Below, in pieces: positions 59,046 through 64,000 of a stretch of 64,000 nucleotides of DNA. The notes below the pieces were generated by a model. The model had not been told where the DNA came from. It searched no databases and saw nothing but the letters and a program-made list of their open reading frames with translations. Numbering within the stretch: position 1 is the first letter of the stretch; each line of letters begins with the position of its first letter. The stretch spans positions 412,237 to 476,236 of the IMG/VR virus record IMGVR_UViG_3300032236_002285. One strand, written 5' to 3'. Both the position numbers and the translations under genes were made by a program. Source of the DNA: a virus.

Positions 59046-59099
59046 ATATTTAATTTTTTTACAGGAGTATATATAAAAGAAAATATTTATTTAATTTAG

Positions 59100-59819
59100 T
59101 TAGCTTAATATTTGATTTAACTTCTCATCACGATATTGTGATATGTCTGGTTGCCAATCATATAGATAAGAATGTATTCTAAATCTTTTATCTACATATT
59201 TAGTCCATTGTGGTCCATTATAACTAAAAGGACCACCCAACTCTGTTTGTTGAAAAGCAGTTACTGGTAGATAATAACCAACCTCAGTAAATAACTTTTC
59301 TAACATATCTACGAATTGATTCAAAGCTAATTGTTCTTCTACATAATCATTATAATTGTCTTCTAAGTGCCATTGAAGCATATTATCTCTATCAATGGCG
59401 GCTTGAACACCCTGATTAACCATTTCTTTCCTAACATCACCAAGAATATTAGAGTTACCAAATGGTCGTTTGAATTCCATAGTGATGTAAGTGTCATCTT
59501 CATCCCAATCTAAGTAAAGTTGTTTTAATAAACCAATCTGCCAATCCTCTACATTATACTTTTGTATAAAGTCAGGTTTTAATTGACACGATATGGTGAT
59601 AAACTGCATCGCAGGATAAATGTCATTTAATTCTTTTTTGGTTAAATACTCATTATCTTCTAAACGCCATTGAAGCATATTATCATAGTAACCACTCTCA
59701 TCTGAGTGGTGTGCTTTCAATGACTTAATCCTTTGTATCATATCATCGGTAATATGATATGCTCGTGGTATATTTTTTGATACCCACTTACCTGAATAAA
59801 AGAATTCTGATGTGTACAT
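59100..59819 (-). CDS. Tagged protein with internal repeat (end YRDEKLNQILS)
   Basis: 239 residues. YDNMLQWRLEDN recurs as DNMLQWHLEDN about 100 residues later. End ISQYRDEKLNQILS. Function unknown. Confidence 0.75.
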   Translation of the reverse strand: MYTSEFFYSGKWVSKNIPRAYHITDDMIQRIKSLKAHHSDESGYYDNMLQWRLEDNEYLTKKELNDIYPAMQFITISCQLKPDFIQKYNVEDWQIGLLKQLYLDWDEDDTYITMEFKRPFGNSNILGDVRKEMVNQGVQAAIDRDNMLQWHLEDNYNDYVEEQLALNQFVDMLEKLFTEVGYYLPVTAFQQTELGGPFSYNGPQWTKYVDKRFRIHSYLYDWQPDISQYRDEKLNQILS

Positions 59820-60061
59820 TATTTAATTTCTAATACGTTAAATACGTTATCAATCTTAGCTTCTCTGATATCTGCTAACTCTACATAATAGATAATAGCA
59901 GAGTATGATTCAATTGATCGATGAGGTCCAGAAGAAACACCTATTGAGTATTCTGTTTTGATAATCTGTCTGATATCAATTTTTTGTAGAAAGTCATTAA
60001 CCGCAACTTCTAATGTATGAGTATGGTCCTCATTAAATATCTTTACTTTAGCATTTATCAT
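59819..60061 (-). CDS. Tagged small protein (end IREAKIDNVFNV)
   Basis: 80 residues. VKIFNEDHTHTLEVAVNDFL start; end IREAKIDNVFNVLEIK. Shares one base with its neighbour's start. Confidence 0.73.
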   Translation of the reverse strand: MINAKVKIFNEDHTHTLEVAVNDFLQKIDIRQIIKTEYSIGVSSGPHRSIESYSAIIYYVELADIREAKIDNVFNVLEIK

Positions 60062-60315
60062 ATACCTAGTTCTTTTAATTTCTTATCTCTTTCTTGTTCT
60101 ACATTCAGCGCAACATTACGCCAATCCGTTTTTTCATCACCAGAATGTGCCACTCTAACTTGATTAATAAAACACCTTGGACAATATCTAAATTCAGTAT
60201 TTACTGGAAAGGTATATGATGGTATTACTCTATGTGTTAAATTAACAGGTGATGTTATATGGGGAACATCTTCTTTATAGTAGTTCCACTTATGACCAAA
60301 CAACTTACACTTCAT
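60058..60315 (-). CDS. Tagged zinc protein (end ERDKKLKELGI)
   Basis: 85 residues. MKCKLFGHKWNYYKEDVPHI, FRYCPRCFINQ, WRNVALNVEQERDKKLKELG: paralog of 55289. Confidence 0.78.
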   Translation of the reverse strand: MKCKLFGHKWNYYKEDVPHITSPVNLTHRVIPSYTFPVNTEFRYCPRCFINQVRVAHSGDEKTDWRNVALNVEQERDKKLKELGI

Positions 60316-60550
60316 TTGCTTCTGTTTGTTTTATCAACTCTAATATAATAGATTTATTATCTTGACAGGTTTGAATTAGTGAATGAAGTAATGGTATACC
60401 ACCATCAGTAGCAAGTATCTTTTGAAATTTATCTTCATTTGACAATATGTCAGTTAAGGTCCAAAATGGACTTAGTTTATTTCTAAGCTTTGCTTGTGGG
60501 GTTTCTGGTACCCAATTACCGTTAATATCTCTGGTGCCGCTATCTTGCAT
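60305..60550 (-). CDS. Small untagged protein
   Basis: 81 residues. PFWTLTDILSNEDKFQKILA helical body; ends EANEV. Overlaps 60058 by 11 bp. Not recognised. Confidence 0.68.
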   Translation of the reverse strand: MQDSGTRDINGNWVPETPQAKLRNKLSPFWTLTDILSNEDKFQKILATDGGIPLLHSLIQTCQDNKSIILELIKQTEANEV

Positions 60551-60553
60551 ATA

Positions 60554-60775
60554 TTACTTTAATTGTATCATAGAAACAGACTCTACACCTCTGTAAATAA
60601 GAATTGTAGTTGAGTCATTTAATTGTACTTTATATAAACCGTGATCTATTTCATCCATTACTTTTTCTACTTTAGTATTAGATGAAGGTGCGGGTGAGTT
60701 GTTTTCAGTTGTTACCACTGGTGTGTTACAAGCAAAAAGACATAGTGTGATTAGAATGATAAGTATATTTTTCAT
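60554..60775 (-). CDS. Small lipoprotein
   Basis: 73 residues. Signal MKNILIILITLCLFAC with lipobox Cys at 16, so exported and lipid-attached. Then a flexible Ser/Thr linker and a short beta domain. Candidate surface or superinfection-related protein. Confidence 0.76.
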   Translation of the reverse strand: MKNILIILITLCLFACNTPVVTTENNSPAPSSNTKVEKVMDEIDHGLYKVQLNDSTTILIYRGVESVSMIQLK

Positions 60776-60779
60776 AATG

Positions 60780-60810
60780 TAAATATAAGATAATTAATTG
60801 AATAAACAAA
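60780..60810 (-). promoter_or_regulatory. Bacteroidota-like promoter before lipoprotein
   Basis: TTTG (60807-60810)-N19-TATATTTA (60780-60787) on the minus strand. Confidence 0.6.
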
Positions 60811-60835
60811 ATAGATATAAAATATAAAAGTTTAT

Positions 60836-61132
60836 ATGATTATATATAAAGGTGTTTCTTATAACTCTACTAAATTAATTTGCACTAGTAAGCTATCTTT
60901 AATGTTAAGCTACCCTAATTATAACAAATTAGAAATAGGTAAGATATATGATGGTTTCTTAGTTTATGTTTATGGTAATGGTACATCTGGTTGTGTTGAT
61001 AAACCAAATGGAGATAATACTCAACCATGTGGTTGGTATATAGATGGAGTTAGTAGTTCTATAAATGAGAACTTTGGTCTTGAGTTTTTTAAGCCACTTA
61101 GAGATTACAACTTATCATTGATAAATTTATAA
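60836..61132 (+). CDS. Tagged-like protein on plus strand (end LRDYNLSLINL)
   Basis: 98 residues. Cys-containing beta domain (GCVDKPNGDNTQPCGWYIDG). PLRDYNLSLINL keeps R-D with changed following residues. Convergent with 61127, overlap 6 bp. Confidence 0.7.
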   Translation: MIIYKGVSYNSTKLICTSKLSLMLSYPNYNKLEIGKIYDGFLVYVYGNGTSGCVDKPNGDNTQPCGWYIDGVSSSINENFGLEFFKPLRDYNLSLINL

Positions 61133-61354
61133 TATTCCTAACTTCTTTAGTTTCTTATCACGAGTATATTCAATTGATTCAAATCTTTTATGATGATAAA
61201 AACGTTTATTGCCATAATCATTAATAATAGCAAATGAATGGTCGCTAATAGAAACATTATCACCTAACACTTCATAAGCTTTACCAATAGTTAAATTGAC
61301 ATGTTCATCTTGAGCACCATCAACTTCACCATTATTAATACAAACTACTTTCAT
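61127..61354 (-). CDS. Tagged SH3-like protein (end TRDKKLKKLGIL)
   Basis: 75 residues. HVNLTIGKAYEVLGDNVSIS, FAIINDYGNKRFYHHKRF: the most typical member of this small-barrel group in phages. Tag with one extra Leu. Confidence 0.77.
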   Translation of the reverse strand: MKVVCINNGEVDGAQDEHVNLTIGKAYEVLGDNVSISDHSFAIINDYGNKRFYHHKRFESIEYTRDKKLKKLGIL

Positions 61355-61626
61355 ATTCCTAACTGATCTAATTTTTGATTTCTATATTCTTCTAAGGTAA
61401 TAAAATTATTAGGGTCAACATCCATAGTTGTTTCTAATTTATCATGATGGATAATAAGATACGACTTACCATGACCCCTTCCTGTGCATTTATCATAAAC
61501 TTCAAAGATATCACCTTTATAATAAGCTCTTTCAATATAAACACCTTTATAATAATAACCTTTCTTAGGTATCGCCCGAAATGCCTTTAGGGGCAGCGGC
61601 GCGTCATTAATAGCAATCACTTTCAT
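61351..61626 (-). CDS. Tagged SH3-like protein (end YRNQKLDQLGI)
   Basis: 91 residues. AYYKGDIFEVYDKCTGRGHG, HHDKLETTMDVDPNNFITLE then EYRNQKLDQLGI. ATGA overlaps. Confidence 0.76.
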   Translation of the reverse strand: MKVIAINDAPLPLKAFRAIPKKGYYYKGVYIERAYYKGDIFEVYDKCTGRGHGKSYLIIHHDKLETTMDVDPNNFITLEEYRNQKLDQLGI

Positions 61627-61841
61627 AGAATCTTATCTAATTGTCTCCTTCGCCATTCATCTAATTTAAGGAATGTGCTTTTATAGTAATACTCTTTGTG
61701 ACCTCTATCATTTATTATCCACCAGTTGTAATTATCAATACCCGGTAGGCCGCATCCTGGCAGGACATCATATATCTTACCATAGGTTAATTCATATTGT
61801 AAACCTTGTGACCTGTATTTCTTAATACAAACTACTTTCAC
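61623..61841 (-). CDS. Tagged SH3-like protein (end WRRRQLDKIL)
   Basis: 72 residues. YELTYGKIYDVLPGCGLPGI, WWIINDRGHKEYYYKSTFLK then LDEWRRRQLDKIL; paralog of 55661. Confidence 0.76.
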   Translation of the reverse strand: MKVVCIKKYRSQGLQYELTYGKIYDVLPGCGLPGIDNYNWWIINDRGHKEYYYKSTFLKLDEWRRRQLDKIL

Positions 61842-62059
61842 TTCAATATCTTTTTAATCTTCTCTTCTCTGTGGCAAGCTTCACAAATTAACTTACTATC
61901 ACCAATAGTTAAATCACCTGTTGGTCTCAATATAACATGAATTATAATATTTACAATGGTAACAAATCTACTAGGTTTCTTAACAAAGTATTTATCTTTT
62001 ACTAAATCAAATTTAGATTGACAATCGGGACAAGTTCTTTCAGTTATTCTCTTACTCAT
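61838..62059 (-). CDS. Tagged zinc protein (end REEKIKKILK)
   Basis: 73 residues. CPDCQSK and CEACHREEK zinc site; the tag REEKIKKILK begins straight after the last Cys. A hydrophobic ITIVNIIIHVILRP-like stretch lies between the zinc halves. Confidence 0.77.
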   Translation of the reverse strand: MSKRITERTCPDCQSKFDLVKDKYFVKKPSRFVTIVNIIIHVILRPTGDLTIGDSKLICEACHREEKIKKILK

Positions 62060-62184
62060 ATGCCTAACTCATTTAACTTTTCTTCTCTAAGAATAGATGT
62101 TATATCATTAATACATCTAATTGGTTTTAATTCACCATCAACTAAAGATATGTAATAACTATTATCTTTAACAGGATAATTCAT
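62056..62184 (-). CDS. Tagged micro-gene, 42 residues (end LREEKLNELGI)
   Basis: ATG 62184, TGA 62056-62058 overlapping the next ATG. MNYPVKDNSYYISLVDGELK, PIRCINDITSILREEKLNEL and GI: a small beta core and full consensus tag. 17-bp overlap with 62168. Confidence 0.72.
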   Translation of the reverse strand: MNYPVKDNSYYISLVDGELKPIRCINDITSILREEKLNELGI

Positions 62185-62428
62185 TCTTTTTCCAGCTTCT
62201 TAGAGTATTATTACCAATCATTAAATTCAATTTATTCAATTGAATTTCATTGTCTAATCTAAATTTTATACCATAAACATTTTTCAAAAAGCTCATACCG
62301 AAATCATTTTCTAATAAAGTTTCAATAGGTGTACAATCAAATTCTTTTTTTACATTAGCAATAATGTTATTGTAAGAATTTATAAAATCTTCTTTAGATT
62401 GAAATTTAGATTTATAAATAAAATTCAT
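62168..62428 (-). CDS. Unknown helical protein
   Basis: 86 residues, FQSKEDFINSYNNIIANVKK and LNKLNLMIGNNTLRSWKKNE. No tag; ends ELSC. Confidence 0.68.
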   Translation of the reverse strand: MNFIYKSKFQSKEDFINSYNNIIANVKKEFDCTPIETLLENDFGMSFLKNVYGIKFRLDNEIQLNKLNLMIGNNTLRSWKKNELSC

Positions 62429-62474
62429 TTTAAATATATCATAATTAATGTGTAAAGTTGTAAATATTTATACC

Positions 62475-62501
62475 TACAAAATTCCGCATCGTTTTTCTGT
62501 A
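62475..62501. repeat. 27-bp imperfect palindrome, copy E
   Basis: TACAAAAT...TTTCTGTA, centre TCCGCATCGTT; 4 bp after the stop of 62506 on the minus strand. Confidence 0.8.
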
Positions 62502-62505
62502 GTTT

Positions 62506-62778
62506 TTAAATGCCTAACGCTTCGAGTTTATCTTGTCTAATAGATTGTGTATCTAATATCATAGTGCCACTATAATGACCTGTTACCATATTACGAAGTT
62601 GTTCATATGAATAGTTAATAATACGACCATTTTCCCATTCAATAGCAACTTCATACTCAAACGGAGCATTAACAACTTTCCCATGTGTATTTAATTTAGA
62701 GAGTGTATTTTCTTTATCAACCATTTCCTCTATCCAAATAACTTTATCACCTATATTTAGTTTCATAGAATCAATCAT
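62506..62778 (-). CDS. Tagged SH3-like protein (end IRQDKLEALGI)
   Basis: 90 residues. LNIGDKVIWIEEMVDKENTL, YEVAIEWENGRIINYSYEQL then SIRQDKLEALGI. LGI is coded TTA GGC ATT TAA with nothing overlapping after it, so it is kept as peptide. Confidence 0.76.
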   Translation of the reverse strand: MIDSMKLNIGDKVIWIEEMVDKENTLSKLNTHGKVVNAPFEYEVAIEWENGRIINYSYEQLRNMVTGHYSGTMILDTQSIRQDKLEALGI

Positions 62779-62866
62779 TATAAAATATTTAATTCAACTT
62801 CTTTGATTTCTAATTGGTCATTTGTGTACACTTCATGAGTGTATATCTACCCTAAATTAGGGTGTA
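62779..62866. other. Tandem hairpins between genes
   Basis: 88 bp holding ACACT-tcatg-AGTGT and ACCCTAA/TTAGGGT palindromes; possible terminator without T-run. Confidence 0.35.
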
Positions 62867-63322
62867 TTAAGCCCCTACCTTCCAAGCATTCTTAACAATC
62901 TTTCTAATTTGATTAGCATCTGCTTTATTACCAATCACTGAACCATCTTTAATAGTGAAAGCATGACCAGTTACACGAATAATATAAGTACCTTTATTAT
63001 ATTCTTTAACAAAAGTACCTACTGACATTTGTGATTTACCACCATTGGTCTTTAAATATTTACTATCAATCTTTTTAGTTACTTTACGATTAAGGCGAGT
63101 TTTAGCATCAGACATTCTATCCATGCCTTGAGGAAACCCACGAGTGCCTTTACGCATCTGACGATTGAATGTATCAGCTACCCAAGTATGAGCTTTATCA
63201 TATTCCATACCATAAGCAGAAGCAACAGCACGAACAACGCAGTCAGCTCGTTCTGAACGTGCTAAAGCAGAATCGGAATAACCTTTAATAGCTTCGGAGG
63301 TGGCTGTGTATGGTATCTTCAT
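62867..63322 (-). CDS. Papain-like/C39-like cysteine peptidase fold (probable)
   Basis: 151 residues. ADCVVRAVASAYGMEYDKAH supplies a catalytic-type Cys, and GTYIIRVTGHAFTIKDGSVI the following His with a D/N after it, in the order of phage C39-like peptidases. Untagged, single-gene behind a consensus promoter. Activity unproven; could be a structural relative. Confidence 0.68.
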   Translation of the reverse strand: MKIPYTATSEAIKGYSDSALARSERADCVVRAVASAYGMEYDKAHTWVADTFNRQMRKGTRGFPQGMDRMSDAKTRLNRKVTKKIDSKYLKTNGGKSQMSVGTFVKEYNKGTYIIRVTGHAFTIKDGSVIGNKADANQIRKIVKNAWKVGA

Positions 63323-63341
63323 AACTTGTAGTGATTTTATA

Positions 63342-63373
63342 CAAAGATACGAATAATTTACCTAACTAGCAAG
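63342..63373 (-). promoter_or_regulatory. Bacteroidota sigma promoter
   Basis: CTTG (63370-63373)-N20-TATCTTTG (63342-63349) on the minus strand; leader TATAAAATCACTACA similar to that at 56709. Confidence 0.7.
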
Positions 63374-64000
63374 TTAATACTTTATGAATATATTCGATAC
63401 ATTATCCACTATTAAATAATAAGTGCCTGGTACAAACCAACTAACATCTATTGAACCACAACCCATCGGCATATATTTAGAATACCAGATTCTACCATCT
63501 ATTGACATAATACTTACTTTACTATATTTAGGTAAGGTAACTACTATCTTACTATTAGTAGGGTTTGGATAAAAACTGAATTTAGGTAATTGATTATCTA
63601 CAATAACCAATGGACTACATTCTGTAATAGTATCATATAAAGCATCAAATGCTGTTACTGGCATATTATCATGTGACCAAGATTTCCTTATAGTTGGTGG
63701 CATTAAATCATCATAACACCAACAAATAGAATCACTGGTTGAAACGGTGACATAAGTGGTTAATGTGGCAAGTGTTATTGGTGGGAAAGGTAGTAACACT
63801 TTATATTTAAGTGTGGTATCACCATAAATAGTAAATGTAGTATCTAATAATAAAGTCCTGGCAGCATCACTGGTGAATACAGCCATTTCTACATTTGATT
63901 TACAATTACTAGGGTTGATAATAGTTTCATTAATATAGTAAGCTTGTGAGTAAGCATTTATTGATATTAGTAAACTAAGTAAGGTTAATAGTTTTTTCAT
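63374..64000 (-). CDS. Secreted protein with type IX secretion C-terminal sorting domain
   Basis: 208 residues from an ATG at the window edge. Signal peptide MKKLLTLLSLLISINAYSQ. A ~115-residue exported middle (Cys pairs SICWCYDD, TITECS). From ~138 to the end (FSFYPNPTNSKIVVTLPKY, VSIMSIDGRI, then PGTYYLIVDNVSNIFIKY) is the Por-type sorting domain (TIGR04183-like): YPNP start, G-x-x-x beta strands and GTYYL...KY close. In Bacteroidota hosts it targets proteins to the surface by T9SS. Host-like and unusual in a phage. Confidence 0.85.
   Translation of the reverse strand: MKKLLTLLSLLISINAYSQAYYINETIINPSNCKSNVEMAVFTSDAARTLLLDTTFTIYGDTTLKYKVLLPFPPITLATLTTYVTVSTSDSICWCYDDLMPPTIRKSWSHDNMPVTAFDALYDTITECSPLVIVDNQLPKFSFYPNPTNSKIVVTLPKYSKVSIMSIDGRIWYSKYMPMGCGSIDVSWFVPGTYYLIVDNVSNIFIKY

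Noticed and set aside
54983-62501. 27-bp repeats as a CRISPR array
   Set aside because: Copies are spaced 0.2-6.5 kb apart with genes between; no regular spacers or cas genes.
54983-62501. 27-bp repeats as integron attC sites
   Set aside because: No RYYYAAC/GTTRRRY core sites and no integrase in view; kept as an open repeat finding.
62779-62866. Short frame ending ELNIL before 62778
   Set aside because: No ATG and hairpin overlap; too weak to call a gene.

Overview
The window is part of the genome of a large, AT-rich tailed phage (contractile-tail type) infecting a member of the Bacteroidota, most likely a flavobacterium-like host. Phage evidence: a gp6/baseplate-J-like wedge protein, large tail/virion proteins, lectin-type adhesin, lytic transglycosylase, glycosyltransferases, DNA methyltransferase, GIY-YIG nuclease, and dense head-to-tail small genes. 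Host evidence: ClpP has the Bacteroidota-type N-terminus, there is a Bacteroidota histone-H1-like protein, a protein with a type IX secretion C-terminal sorting domain, a protein resembling the C-terminal segment of Bacteroidota rhomboid proteins, and many genes are preceded by the Bacteroidota promoter TTTG-N19/20-TAnnTTTG. No tRNA, rRNA or CRISPR was seen.

Layout. 1-21.6 kb, 36.5-39.9 kb and 45.8-47.9 kb hold virion, nucleotide and DNA-modification genes on both strands, mostly behind an AT box TTTAATATATA (probable late promoter). Many of these proteins begin with MK-x-LK-x-YE-x-F, which resembles the T4 capsid-targeting peptide. 21.6-34.9 kb and 42.5-63.3 kb are mostly leftward arrays of small genes joined by ATGA stop/start overlaps. 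RNase P protein (28.1 kb), ClpP (28.5 kb), HU (32.0 kb, rightward), two nucleotidyltransferases, a membrane-anchored tyrosinase (35-36.4 kb), a CPBP intramembrane protease (41.5 kb), two AAA ATPases and a lysis-type pair (48.2-49.1 kb) are embedded among them. A rightward accessory island lies at 53.8-55.1 kb. The right edge holds a papain-like protein and a secreted T9SS-type protein.

The most striking pattern is a shared C-terminal peptide, roughly [hydrophobic]-R-D-x-K-[L/I]-[N/D/K]-x-[L/I]-[G/L]-[I/K], ending more than 50 otherwise unrelated small proteins in the arrays (zinc ribbons, SH3-like barrels, an acyl-carrier-like domain, membrane proteins, a large RNA/DNA-type protein). The peptide is kept even where codons, stop codon and downstream context differ, so it appears selected as protein. 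Tag-only and truncated remnants also exist, and a 27-bp imperfect palindrome occurs five times, each time 2-7 bp after a stop codon, mainly in the same arrays.

Working model (inference): early, host-sigma-type promoters drive arrays of tagged accessory proteins that may all dock on one partner; late AT-box promoters drive virion proteins, a subset of which carry an N-terminal packaging signal. Genes for RNase P protein, ClpP, H1/HU chromatin proteins, a T9SS-exported protein and tyrosinase suggest wide remodelling of host RNA processing, proteolysis, nucleoid and surface.
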